Positions 1 through 7,360 of a DNA stretch of 15,243 nt are shown piece after piece. The translations under genes and the position numbers were made by a program. The notes beneath the pieces are model-generated. The model did not search any database, was not told the DNA's origin, and saw only the letters and a program-made list of their open reading frames with translations. Origin of the DNA: Rhodospirillales bacterium (lineage in GTDB: Bacteria > Pseudomonadota > Alphaproteobacteria > Acetobacterales > Acetobacteraceae). How positions within the stretch are numbered: position 1 is the first letter of the stretch; the number at the start of each line of letters is the position of its first letter. Location: NCBI GenBank assembly GCA_028866445.1, contig JAGWIE010000009.1:1-15243 (forward strand). Direction: 5' to 3'.

Positions 1-9
1 GCGGGATTC

Positions 10-1743
10 TTGCGCATACCCCCGCTGCTACGCGCTTTGGTGCGGGCGGATGAGGTCTGGCTTGCCCTGCTGGCGGCGGCGGTGGGAGTTTTCGCCGGGC
101 TGGGCGTGGCGCTGATTAATGAAATTTCGTTCCTGATGCACCAGAACCTTTTTGATCTGGGGCGAGGCATGGAGCTTTCCGAAACCCCCAAACTCGACCC
201 GCTGCGGGCCATTGCCGTGCCGGTGTTGGGCGGCTTGGTTTTTGGAATTTCATTATGGGTTCTGGCCCGGTTCAGGCCCAAGCCGCTGGTGGACCCGATT
301 GAGGCCAACGCGCTCTATGGCGGGCGGATGTCTCTCACCGACGCGATAATCGTGGCGGGACAGACGGCATGGTCCAACGGTGTGGGGGCGTCCGTTGGCA
401 TGGAAGCTGGGTATGCGCAGTTTGGCGCGGGAGTGGCCTCCTGGCTCGGGCGGAATTTCCGGCTTCGGCGGAGCGATTTGCGCACGCTTGTGGGCTGCGG
501 CGCGGGGGCTGCGATCGCCGGGGCGTTCAGCGCGCCACTTTGCGGTGCTTTTTACGGCATCGAACTGGTTATTGGCGTTTATTCCGTAACGACTTTGCCA
601 TTTGTCGTCATCGCGGCACTTCTCGGCACGCTGACGGTACAGCTTCTCGGGTTTGCCGCGCCGCCCCTAGTCGTGACCTTGCCAGTGGATGTGCCGCCTG
701 ACGCGTATGGGATTATTCTGATTGAAGGCATTGCCTGCGGTATTGCTGGTATTGTTATCATGCGGGGTGTGACGCTGATCGAGGCCGGGTTCAGGCGCAG
801 CAAAATCCCGATTTGGCTGCGGCCCTTGTTGGGCGGTGCGGTGGTGGGGTTGCTGGGGTGCATGACGCCGCAGGCAATGTCCTCCGGTCATTCCGCTTTG
901 CATACTTATATAAACGTGCAGTTTCCGTTCATGGTTGCGGTGGGGTTGCTGCTGGCCAAATCCGTCGCCTCGGCATTTTCAATCGGGGCGGGATTCCGCG
1001 GTGGTCTGTTCTTCGCGTCACTGTTTCTGGGCGCGATGTTTGGCAAGGTGTTTGCCGGCATTATCAGCATCATGCCCTTTGTGGCACAGATGCCAGTGGG
1101 GCTTTACGCGGTTGTGGGCATGAGCGGTGTGGCCGCCGCCATAATAGGCGGCCCCATGACCATGACATTCCTGGCGCTGGAAAGTACGCAAAATTTTGCT
1201 GTAACCATGGCTGTGCTGGCGGCGGCCATTGCGGCCACCATTACCGTGCGGCGGTTGTTTGGTTATTCATTCGCAACATGGCGGTTTCATTTGCGTGGCG
1301 AACAGATACGCTCGGCCATGGATGTGGGCTGGATACAGGCGCTTACCGTGGGGCGCATGATGCGCGCTGTGCCGGTGACGGCGCGGCCGGATACCAGCCT
1401 TGACGTGTTTCGGCAGGAAGTGCCGCTGGGGGCGGTGCAACGTGTTGTGGTGACCAGTCCGGACGGAGAATATGTTGGCGTGGCCTACCCGGCAGATGCC
1501 GCGACGGTGACAGGTGAGCATCGCAATGTTGGTGATATCTTGCACCATCAGAATTATTTCTTGCTGCCTGGCATGACGGTGAAAGAGGCTCTCGCCGTTT
1601 TTGAGAGCGCTGAAGCAGATGCCTTGGCCGTGCTGGATGGGCCGGATACGCGGCAGGTTTTAGGGCTGCTCACCGAGCAATATGCGCTTCGCCGGTACAG
1701 CGAGGAGCTAGACCGCCGCCGCCGGGAAGTGTCGGGCGAATAA
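10..1743 (+). CDS. ClC-family chloride channel / H+-Cl- antiporter with C-terminal CBS-like region
   Basis: A multi-spanning inner-membrane protein of the ClC family, which moves chloride either passively or in exchange for protons. Alternating hydrophobic segments run from about residue 15 to 415. The best ClC signature is at residues 162-185, a Gly/Ala-rich helix with AFSAPL followed by GIE. A Glu sits at 132 within GMEAG, where family members usually have G(K/R)EGP; this would be the gating glutamate. The usual GSGIP region reads VDPIEANA (94-101) and the GxFxP region reads GGLFFAS (331-337). Residues 445-577 resemble a degenerate pair of CBS domains, with a VLGLLT ending typical of CBS strands. 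The TTG at 10 is the first start codon visible, but the frame stays open to the window edge, so the true start may lie upstream. No terminator follows. Family call is firm; channel versus antiporter is not decided. Confidence 0.9.
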   Translation: MRIPPLLRALVRADEVWLALLAAAVGVFAGLGVALINEISFLMHQNLFDLGRGMELSETPKLDPLRAIAVPVLGGLVFGISLWVLARFRPKPLVDPIEANALYGGRMSLTDAIIVAGQTAWSNGVGASVGMEAGYAQFGAGVASWLGRNFRLRRSDLRTLVGCGAGAAIAGAFSAPLCGAFYGIELVIGVYSVTTLPFVVIAALLGTLTVQLLGFAAPPLVVTLPVDVPPDAYGIILIEGIACGIAGIVIMRGVTLIEAGFRRSKIPIWLRPLLGGAVVGLLGCMTPQAMSSGHSALHTYINVQFPFMVAVGLLLAKSVASAFSIGAGFRGGLFFASLFLGAMFGKVFAGIISIMPFVAQMPVGLYAVVGMSGVAAAIIGGPMTMTFLALESTQNFAVTMAVLAAAIAATITVRRLFGYSFATWRFHLRGEQIRSAMDVGWIQALTVGRMMRAVPVTARPDTSLDVFRQEVPLGAVQRVVVTSPDGEYVGVAYPADAATVTGEHRNVGDILHHQNYFLLPGMTVKEALAVFESAEADALAVLDGPDTRQVLGLLTEQYALRRYSEELDRRRREVSGE

Positions 1744-2125
1744 GGTAATGTTAGGATTAATAAACCGAAAGACCCACCAAAGCCGGGCAACAATATGGGA
1801 TGTTAAATTTGTAATATATTTTTAAAAATATATTTTTTTGAGTTTTAATATCATTAATTATATAATTCTGATTTTTTAGAAAAAGCTCTGGATTGTAGCT
1901 ATGTAGTTAACGTTGTATTTCCTTCGGTAAGGCTAAAAATTCTAATAAAAACGATAATATATAATAAAAAGCACGCCGCCTGATTTATAAGACAAATAAC
2001 GAAAATGTTATGACTGTTTTAGGTGTTTACATCAAGATTTTAGGGGTTTTGCAGCAGCTTATTTCTTGATTTTACTGCACTGCAACGGTAAGACCAACCT
2101 AACGGTGGAAAGTGAGGGTAACTGA
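1744..2125. other. AT-rich gene-free region upstream of the RTX-like gene
   Basis: A 382-base stretch without a convincing gene. It is far more AT-rich than its surroundings; for example 55 of the 60 bases at 1801-1860 are A or T. It contains a perfect palindrome (listed separately) and a 9-base direct repeat TAATAAAAA at 1943-1951 and 1962-1970. It most likely carries the promoter of the RTX-like gene at 2126, but I could not pick out a convincing -35/-10 pair. A GAGG at about 2113-2116 is a reasonable ribosome binding site for that gene. AT-rich leaders of this kind are known targets of xenogeneic silencers such as H-NS or MucR-type proteins; applying that here is inference. Confidence 0.7.
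1813..1834. repeat. Perfect 22-bp AT-only palindrome
   Basis: The 22 bases equal their own reverse complement, centred on five T followed by five A. All bases are A or T. It lies about 290 bases upstream of the RTX-like gene and 70 bases after the ClC gene. It could be a protein-binding site or simply low-complexity DNA. It is not a normal intrinsic terminator because the stem has no GC. Confidence 0.6.
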
Positions 2126-3529
2126 ATGAGTGGTACGTCTTATCTAACAGTCTCTGGCAGTGGCACGACGAACATCCATTCTGGAGTTCTCAGCATTCCG
2201 TCATCGCTGGGCACGACCGTCAATTCTCTTCTGCAGACCTACCTGGACGGTGTTTCCACATCGGTAACGGCGGGTATCGCGGGATTTGAGAATTATAACG
2301 CTGTGACCGGTATTCCGGTCAGCGTTTCTGGTAGCGGAACGAATTTCCTCGAAGAAATCACAAATACGGATAGCGTCGGCGCATCTTCCGGCGGCTCCGC
2401 TAGTGGCGTGGTTTCCGTCGCTGCTGGGGTGACCGATCTGGTGGTACAGGTCCCCGGCATCGTTTCAGTCGATGGCGTTGGTTCCACGACGACGGCTATC
2501 CTCGGTGCGAGCAGCAATGTCACCTATAGCATCGGCGGTTCCGTTAGTAACGGTACGGGTTCTATCTTTGCTGCTGGTGGCAAAGATCTGATTGCCGATT
2601 ACGGCAGCAATTCCAGCTACGATATCACCTCCGCCGGAAATGACTCGGTGGTGATGAATGGCGTTGGCGGCGTTGATAGCGTGAACGCGGTTGGCAATGC
2701 GACAACTTCTGTTTTCATCGGCGGCTCCGATGTCGCCACTGTTACCGCTTCCGGTACTTCCAAAGTGGCGGTGGTGTTCTTTGAAAAAGCAGGTGGCAGC
2801 CTGTATTTCGTCAATAGCTCCAGCGAAACTGCGACGGTTTTCTCCGGCGCGTATACGACTTCGGGCGGTGGCACTGTTTACGCACCTAACGCCGTGACGG
2901 CTTTTGGTGGCGCTGGCGGCGGCTATTTCTTCGGTGGCCGTGGGGGTGGCAACTACCTCGATGGCGGCCAGGGTAACTCCACGCTGGTGGGCGCTGGTGC
3001 CAGTGATACGTTGATTTCTGGCGGTGCCGACAACAGCCTTTACGCAGGTAACGCGACCGAAACATTGCTCGGCGGCGGCGGGACGAATAGCTTCTTTGTC
3101 GGCCTTGAAGAAGTGGGTGTCGGTACCGTTCAGGCTTCCAGCGATTTCATTTCTGCTGGCGGTTCTGCAAGCCAAATCTTTACGCTCGGCAACGTTGCTT
3201 CCTCTACCCTGGTCGGCTCCACCGTAACTGGTGCGCAGAACATCTATGACGTGCTGGGGAACTACACCACCCAGGGCGGCGACGCTGTGACCTTCGGTGG
3301 CAGCAGCTTCACCATTACGGACTTCGGCGGAAGTGATAAGATCTTTCTGCTCAATGGTTCTTACCTTACCTCCCCTGGCGCGCCGACGGTTGAGAGCATT
3401 ACCCCTGCTCTGGGCAATAGCGGCAGCACGCAGATACTGCTCTCCGATAACACGGTGATAACGCTTAAGGGTGTTACCACCTCTCATGTAAACGCATCGA
3501 TTGGTGGACATTTGATTAGCTATCACTAA
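2126..3529 (+). CDS. Gly/Ser/Thr-rich RTX-like secreted protein (probable type I secretion substrate, adhesin or surface protein)
   Basis: A 467-residue protein with no Cys, no Trp and a single Arg (R272), rich in Gly, Ser, Thr and Val. There is no N-terminal signal peptide. Residues 260-320 form glycine-rich repeats of the RTX type (GGRGGGNYLDGG, then similar 9-residue units), though most calcium-binding Asp positions are replaced. The segment TITDFGGSDKIFL at 396-408 resembles the start of the C-terminal domain of RTX and M10-protease-like proteins. Lack of Cys, no signal peptide and glycine repeats together suggest export by a type I system, but no ABC transporter or outer-membrane partner is nearby. 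Residues 1-250 look like beta-strand repeats and I recognise no enzymatic motif. Codons ending in T (GGT, GCT, GTT) are commoner than in neighbouring genes. GTGAGGG lies about 9 bases before the ATG. An intrinsic terminator follows. Exact role is unknown. Confidence 0.75.
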   Translation: MSGTSYLTVSGSGTTNIHSGVLSIPSSLGTTVNSLLQTYLDGVSTSVTAGIAGFENYNAVTGIPVSVSGSGTNFLEEITNTDSVGASSGGSASGVVSVAAGVTDLVVQVPGIVSVDGVGSTTTAILGASSNVTYSIGGSVSNGTGSIFAAGGKDLIADYGSNSSYDITSAGNDSVVMNGVGGVDSVNAVGNATTSVFIGGSDVATVTASGTSKVAVVFFEKAGGSLYFVNSSSETATVFSGAYTTSGGGTVYAPNAVTAFGGAGGGYFFGGRGGGNYLDGGQGNSTLVGAGASDTLISGGADNSLYAGNATETLLGGGGTNSFFVGLEEVGVGTVQASSDFISAGGSASQIFTLGNVASSTLVGSTVTGAQNIYDVLGNYTTQGGDAVTFGGSSFTITDFGGSDKIFLLNGSYLTSPGAPTVESITPALGNSGSTQILLSDNTVITLKGVTTSHVNASIGGHLISYH

Positions 3530-3551
3530 TCAATCCATTGCGGATAATTTT

Positions 3552-3584
3552 AAGCCTGCCTTGTATCCCAAGGCAGGCTTTTTT
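3552..3584 (+). terminator. Intrinsic terminator of the RTX-like gene
   Basis: A perfect 11-bp stem (AAGCCTGCCTT with AAGGCAGGCTT) around a 7-base loop, followed by a run of six T at 3579-3584. It starts 22 bases after the stop codon at 3529. The opposite strand lacks a clear T tail, so it reads mainly in the plus direction. Confidence 0.93.
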
Positions 3585-3642
3585 CTGTTCTAAGGTTGCT
3601 AGGGCGGATATGCGGGGTATTTCCGTCCAGGCAGCGGGATTG

Positions 3643-4056
3643 TTACTCGGCGGGGTGAAAGTCGAGCACTTCGCCATTAATGCAATAACGCAGACCGGTC
3701 GGCGGCGGGCCATCCTCGAACACATGCCCAATATGCCCCCCACAATTGCTGCAATGCGCCTCTATGCGGATCATGCCATGGCTGCGGTCGATGGTGGTTC
3801 CTACGGACCCATCAAGCGGGGCATTAAAGCTCGGCCAGCCCGTCCCGCTTTCGAACTTGGTGGTGGCGACGAACAAGGTTTGTCCGCAGCCAGCGCAGCT
3901 AAAGCTCCCAGCCCGCTTCTCGTAATTCAGGGCGCAGGTTCCTGGCTGTTCCGTTGCGTGCTGGCGTAGAATGGCATATTGGTCCGCTGTTAGGCGTTGG
4001 CGCCATTCCTCATCGGTCAGTTGAAACGGGAACTCAGTCTCGTTCTGGGCTTGCAT
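3643..4056 (-). CDS. msrB: Peptide-methionine (R)-S-oxide reductase MsrB
   Basis: Reduces the R form of methionine sulfoxide in proteins, using thioredoxin, as part of oxidative damage repair in the cytoplasm. With the chosen start the protein has 137 residues, normal for a single-domain MsrB. Visible landmarks are LTDEEW near 13-18, two CxxC pairs (C54/C57 and C102/C105) that bind structural zinc, GTGWPSF at 71-77, the CSNCGGHIGHVF block, and the catalytic Cys125 in GLRYCIN. Cys41 may act as resolving cysteine, which is tentative. I chose ATG at 4056 because GAAGAGGA sits 7 bases upstream and family homology begins there; an ATG at 4116 would add 20 residues with no family resemblance. No signal peptide is seen. 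The gene is convergent with the RTX-like gene and divergent from the acyltransferase at 4296. Confidence 0.95.
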   Translation of the reverse strand: MQAQNETEFPFQLTDEEWRQRLTADQYAILRQHATEQPGTCALNYEKRAGSFSCAGCGQTLFVATTKFESGTGWPSFNAPLDGSVGTTIDRSHGMIRIEAHCSNCGGHIGHVFEDGPPPTGLRYCINGEVLDFHPAE

Positions 4057-4063
4057 CGCGGCA

Positions 4064-4071
4064 TCCTCTTC
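4064..4071 (-). promoter_or_regulatory. Ribosome binding site that decides the msrB start
   Basis: On the minus strand GAAGAGGA lies 7 bases before the ATG at 4056. The longer alternative start at 4116 has no comparable site. Confidence 0.7.
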
Positions 4072-4190
4072 AGTGTTAAGGCGCATCCTATCAACAAGAA
4101 TCGCTTGAGCGGACAAGGTTTCTCTATGAACAATAGTCTGGAGTTTTTTCTCTAGGTTGATACGAATGGAAAAGCGTCCAGCCTTTTGCC

Positions 4191-4218
4191 ATTATAGTTT
4201 AGGCTTAGGCTGGCCTAA
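4191..4218 (-). promoter_or_regulatory. Candidate sigma-70 promoter for msrB
   Basis: On the minus strand a perfect TATAAT (4196 down to 4191) is preceded, after 16 bases, by TTAGGC (4218 down to 4213), a weak -35. Transcription would start near 4184 and give a leader of roughly 125 bases before the msrB ATG at 4056. The -10 is good and the -35 is poor, which would fit an activated or regulated promoter. Confidence 0.4.
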
Positions 4219-4219
4219 G
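4204..4219. promoter_or_regulatory. Inverted repeat, possible operator in the msrB/acyltransferase divergent region
   Basis: CTTAGG and CCTAAG are exact inverted repeats separated by CTGG. The element overlaps the -35 and spacer of the candidate msrB promoter and lies about 75 bases before the acyltransferase ATG. That position suits a repressor or activator site. The regulator is not identified, and a short 6-bp arm could occur by chance. Confidence 0.35.
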
Positions 4220-4295
4220 GCAAGGGTAAGGTTTTCAGCATGGATCGCATATCTAGGGACCGCTGGATGCCGTTTGAAGCGAGAGAGCTGTGTGA

Positions 4296-5582
4296 ATGAT
4301 GATGCCCAAGCCGCCTTCATCTGAACGTTATGAATATCTTGACGGCATCCGAGGGCTGGCATCGCTGATGGTTGCCGTCTGCCATTATGTCACGGCATTT
4401 CAGCCTGATTTGTTAAATGGCGACGCTTCCCTCAGCCATTTCCCTGGCGATTACCTGCTTGCCAGGACGAGATGGGTCTTTTTTTACAACCCGGATTTTG
4501 GTGTGGCGGTGTTCTTCGTGCTGTCGGGCTTTGTGCTGGCCGCCAGCGTGGCGCATGAGCCGCCCTCTTGGCCGTCATTGGCTTTGCGGCGCTGGGTCAG
4601 GTTGATTCTGCCGGTTTTGACGATTTCCATTATTCTTTGGATCGCCTTGTATTTAGGGGCGTTCCGGGGCGTGCCGGAGGCCGCGGTGCAAGCCAAGTCC
4701 AAATGGTTCGCGGCCATGTTTGCGGACCCTACATATCATGTGCCGTTGTGGAAACAGATTGGCGATGGGTTGATCACATTCTTCCGGTTGGACCAGTCCT
4801 CGGGTTTAAGCGGCGCGCTCAACCCCGTGCTCTGGACGATGCCGATCGAGCTGCAAGGCTCTCTGGTTCTGTTCGCCGTCTATTGTTATGGGGCGGACTT
4901 GTTCCGCCGCCGCAGGGGCAGGGTGCTTGTCATGCTTCTGGCGGTGCCGCTGACATTCCAGACGAACTTTTATGGCTTCGGCCTTGGGATTGCGTTGTTT
5001 GAGGCAAAGCGCCTTCTTGAAGAGGTGCAGGGGAAGTGGCGCCAAATATTGCTTCGCCTAGCCGTGCCGGTTGGGGTACTGCTCTTAATTTCAGGACTAT
5101 GGCTGGCCAGCGCACCTTATCTGCTGAATGGTAATTCCAGTTACCTTGCCCTGACGACCTTTTTATTCACCCATGCTGGGCTGGTGGAAGGCGTTGAGCC
5201 GATGCACCATGTGGGGGCGGCTTGCATCATCGCGGCCGCTTTGCTGCTGGCACCTCTGCGCTGGCTGCTTACAACCTGGCCATGCCGCTATTTGGGACGG
5301 ATTTCCTTCATGTTGTATCTGGTGCAGATCCCGTTGTTGTGCGGGGTGGGGGTACCGGTGTTTCTGCATACAATGCCAAGCTGGGATTATGAGCATAGGG
5401 CACTGCTGGCGCTTGGCGCTTATCTCGTGACGGCGGTTATAATCGCGGAACTTGCCACGCGTTGGATCGATATACCCAGTATCAGGCTCTCCCGCCGAGT
5501 GACGGCGCGCAGCTGGGGGTGGTGGAATATCGGGGCGTGGCTAAATTTGGTTATTCGTGGCGCAGGGGCAGAAACTAAGTAA
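4296..5582 (+). CDS. Acyltransferase-3 family membrane protein (OafA/NodX type)
   Basis: A 428-residue polytopic inner-membrane protein of the acyltransferase-3 family. These enzymes transfer acetyl or other acyl groups onto sugars of lipopolysaccharide, exopolysaccharide or similar glycans. The N-terminal signature YLDGIRGLA is followed by His30, giving the family R-X10-H motif (R19 to H30). FGVAVFFVLSGFVLA at 68-82 is the next typical membrane segment, and LRRWVRLILP at 97-106 is the usual basic loop. About ten hydrophobic segments follow. No soluble SGNH domain is fused at the C-terminus. Three ATG codons lie in tandem at 4296, 4299 and 4302; GCGAGAGAG upstream is a modest ribosome site. 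No glycan-synthesis genes sit alongside, so the substrate cannot be named. A second family member lies at 11460-12515. Confidence 0.88.
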   Translation: MMMPKPPSSERYEYLDGIRGLASLMVAVCHYVTAFQPDLLNGDASLSHFPGDYLLARTRWVFFYNPDFGVAVFFVLSGFVLAASVAHEPPSWPSLALRRWVRLILPVLTISIILWIALYLGAFRGVPEAAVQAKSKWFAAMFADPTYHVPLWKQIGDGLITFFRLDQSSGLSGALNPVLWTMPIELQGSLVLFAVYCYGADLFRRRRGRVLVMLLAVPLTFQTNFYGFGLGIALFEAKRLLEEVQGKWRQILLRLAVPVGVLLLISGLWLASAPYLLNGNSSYLALTTFLFTHAGLVEGVEPMHHVGAACIIAAALLLAPLRWLLTTWPCRYLGRISFMLYLVQIPLLCGVGVPVFLHTMPSWDYEHRALLALGAYLVTAVIIAELATRWIDIPSIRLSRRVTARSWGWWNIGAWLNLVIRGAGAETK

Positions 5583-5614
5583 CTGCCCAACGCGGCAAAA
5601 TCGAATTTCCATTT

Positions 5615-5782
5615 TCAGGCAGCGTTCTTATCGCCGGTTATGACGGGCTTCGTTTTCAAAGAACGCCAACGCTCCAGAGTTGCCTCACGAGCTGGTTTAC
5701 TGTCGCTCAACGAGGCCGCTATTAGCCGGTCGATTACAGCACTCCGAAGTTCAGCCTCAGTCTTCAACGTATTGGCAGGCAT
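5615..5782 (-). CDS. Small hypothetical protein, 55 residues
   Basis: A short minus-strand frame starting MPANTLKTEAEL and ending GDKNAA before TGA. It is supported by a good ribosome binding site, GGAAGGG at 5796 to 5790, 7 bases before the ATG. The composition is protein-like: charged and hydrophobic residues alternate as in amphipathic helices across residues 7-45 (ELRSAVIDRLIAASL, then AREATLERWRSL). There are no Cys and no membrane segment. The size and helical character recall small DNA-binding or antitoxin-type proteins, but I do not recognise a family and see no toxin partner. It lies alone between the acyltransferase and the lipoprotein gene. An overlapping plus-strand frame at 5640-5921 looks less protein-like. 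Confidence 0.55.
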   Translation of the reverse strand: MPANTLKTEAELRSAVIDRLIAASLSDSKPAREATLERWRSLKTKPVITGDKNAA

Positions 5783-5789
5783 AAATTTA

Positions 5790-5796
5790 CCCTTCC
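5790..5796 (-). promoter_or_regulatory. Ribosome binding site of the 55-residue gene
   Basis: On the minus strand GGAAGGG lies 7 bases before the ATG at 5782. It is the main reason for calling this short frame a gene. Confidence 0.5.
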
Positions 5797-5998
5797 ATCT
5801 TCATAATCCGGACGCCTCGTCCATTCCTGCTACATTGCTTGGTAACAAAGGCACGAATAAGGCATCCTGTTGGAACTTATATGGCAACGCAATTTGCCCA
5901 AAAGGTGAAAAAAATTGTTGAAAACTTGTCATCCCCCCGTGCCAGGGCATTTTGAATTTGTTATGGGGAAATGGGCAGATTTTAAGATTTGAGGCTTT

Positions 5999-6379
5999 AT
6001 GGCAAAACGGCCAGCGTTTACGATCGTAGCGAGTGTGGCCACGCTGGGGCTGCTCAATGCCTGCGCCGCACCGGGCTTGCAAACCACAGCTTTGGGCGGT
6101 GCGCCGCCAGTCTCGGAACAAGCCTTGAAAGGCTCCTCCCCCCAGGTGCTGGATGCTGATTTCGGGGCTCCGATGTTGCGCCGGGTGGATGGGCCAGCAC
6201 AGGTCTGGCTCTATCATTCGGCAAGCTGCGGGATGAACGTGTTTTTTTACCCGGATGCGCAGGGGGCGCCCCGCGTGGCTGCCGTGGTGCCGGATGCCGG
6301 AGACAACCCGGAAAGTTGTATGCAAAGCTTTGAGAAGCCGACCACCGCCGCGGCACTGGAGCAAGGGGCTGCCTCCTGA
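5999..6379 (+). CDS. Small lipoprotein, possibly outer-membrane SmpA/OmlA-like
   Basis: A 126-residue protein with a lipoprotein signal: a short basic N-terminus (MAKRP), a hydrophobic stretch to about 19, and LLNAC ending at Cys22. Asn at the -2 position is slightly unusual for a lipobox. The mature part holds a segment around 49-84 (VLDADFGAP, RRVDGPAQVWLY, then a Cys and NVFFY) that resembles the SmpA/BamE-like fold found in many alphaproteobacterial lipoproteins. Two further cysteines, at about 77 and 107, could form a disulfide in the periplasm. GAGG sits 4 bases before the ATG, rather close. The gene ends 30 bases before gshB on the same strand, so the two are probably co-transcribed. 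Lipoprotein call is fairly firm; function is unknown. Confidence 0.75.
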   Translation: MAKRPAFTIVASVATLGLLNACAAPGLQTTALGGAPPVSEQALKGSSPQVLDADFGAPMLRRVDGPAQVWLYHSASCGMNVFFYPDAQGAPRVAAVVPDAGDNPESCMQSFEKPTTAAALEQGAAS

Positions 6380-6409
6380 TAGCCTGTGCAGGCTTGAAAT
6401 GAGGATGAA

Positions 6410-7360
6410 ATGGCGTCTCTGAATATTGCCGTGCAGATGGACCCGCTGCATGGCATCGACATTACCGGCGATTCCACCTTTGCGCTGATGCTGGAGGCCC
6501 AAGGCCGCGGCCACAGCCTATGGCATTACGAAGTGCCGCATATGTGGCTGGAAGGTTCGTTGCTGAAAGCGCGGGTAAAGCCCGTGACCGTGCAAGCCGT
6601 GGCGGGGGCGCATTATGCGTTCGGGCCGGAGCATGTGGCCGAGCTTGGCAGCATGGATGTGGTGCTGATGCGCCAGGATCCGCCTTTCGACATGGCCTAC
6701 ATCACCGCCACGCATCTGCTGGAGCATATTCACCCGAAAACCTTGGTGGTGAACAACCCGGCCGCCGTGCGCAACGCGCCGGAAAAGCTGCTGGTGACGC
6801 ATTTTCCGCAGCTTATGCCGCCGACGATGATCTCCTGGGACCGCGAGGCGATCAAAGATTTTAGGGCGCGGCATAAGGACATCATCATCAAGCCTTTATT
6901 CGGCAATGGTGGCGTTGGCGTGTTCCGTATCAAGCCGGATGATGAGAATCTCGGCTCACTGCTGGATATGTTTTTTGCCGCCTCGCGTGAGCCGCTGATG
7001 ATACAGCGTTATGAGCCGGCTGTGCGCAAGGGTGATAAGCGGATTATATTGATTGATGGCGAGCCGCTGGGGGCGCTCAACCGTGTGCCGGCGGAGGGGG
7101 ATTCGCGCTCCAACATGCACGCGGGCGGCCGCGCGGAAGCGGCAAAGCTCACGGCCCGTGAGCAGGAAATTTGCGCGGCGATCGGGCCGACTTTGAAAGA
7201 GCAGGGGTTGTTGTTCACCGGCATCGACGTGATCGGCGATTACCTCACCGAGATCAACGTGACCTCACCCACCGGGCTGCAGCAGATCGCGCGGTTCGAC
7301 GGCGTTAATCTCGCTGCCGCCATCTGGGAGAAGATTGAGGCGATCCGCGCCCGAGCCTAA
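6410..7360 (+). CDS. gshB: Glutathione synthetase
   Basis: The second enzyme of glutathione synthesis: joins gamma-glutamylcysteine and glycine using ATP, in the cytoplasm. The 316-residue length is normal for prokaryotic GshB. Landmarks are IAVQMDPLHGI at 6-16, MRQDPPFDMAY at 87-97, the ATP-grasp glycine loop KPLFGNGGVG at 161-170, GDKRIILIDGEPLGALNR at 208-225, RSNMHAGG at 233-240, and TEINVTSPTGLQ at 280-291 with metal-binding Glu and Asn. GAGGATGAA directly precedes the ATG. gshA is not in the window. The upstream lipoprotein gene ends 30 bases away. The TAA stop overlaps, tail to tail, the stop of the minus-strand flavin reductase. Confidence 0.97.
   Translation: MASLNIAVQMDPLHGIDITGDSTFALMLEAQGRGHSLWHYEVPHMWLEGSLLKARVKPVTVQAVAGAHYAFGPEHVAELGSMDVVLMRQDPPFDMAYITATHLLEHIHPKTLVVNNPAAVRNAPEKLLVTHFPQLMPPTMISWDREAIKDFRARHKDIIIKPLFGNGGVGVFRIKPDDENLGSLLDMFFAASREPLMIQRYEPAVRKGDKRIILIDGEPLGALNRVPAEGDSRSNMHAGGRAEAAKLTAREQEICAAIGPTLKEQGLLFTGIDVIGDYLTEINVTSPTGLQQIARFDGVNLAAAIWEKIEAIRARA

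Noticed and set aside
1943..1970. Two copies of TAATAAAAA, considered as an iteron or regulator repeat
   Set aside because: Only two short AT-only copies in an AT-rich stretch, which is expected by chance.
2465..3526. A long minus-strand open frame (353 codons) opposite the RTX-like gene
   Set aside because: It arises from the repetitive codon pattern of the plus-strand gene; its translation is low-complexity Ala/Arg/Thr-rich without recognisable domains, and the plus frame has the ribosome site and terminator.
3538..3969. A plus-strand frame opposite msrB
   Set aside because: It starts inside the terminator region of the RTX-like gene and lies opposite a complete MsrB with all zinc and catalytic cysteines.
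5640..5921. A 93-codon plus-strand frame overlapping the 55-residue gene
   Set aside because: It has no good ribosome site and a less protein-like composition than the minus-strand frame with GGAAGGG upstream.
5801..6514. A 237-codon minus-strand frame opposite the lipoprotein and the start of gshB
   Set aside because: It runs against a clear lipoprotein signal and the start of gshB; the translation is His/Arg/Gly-rich without motifs.
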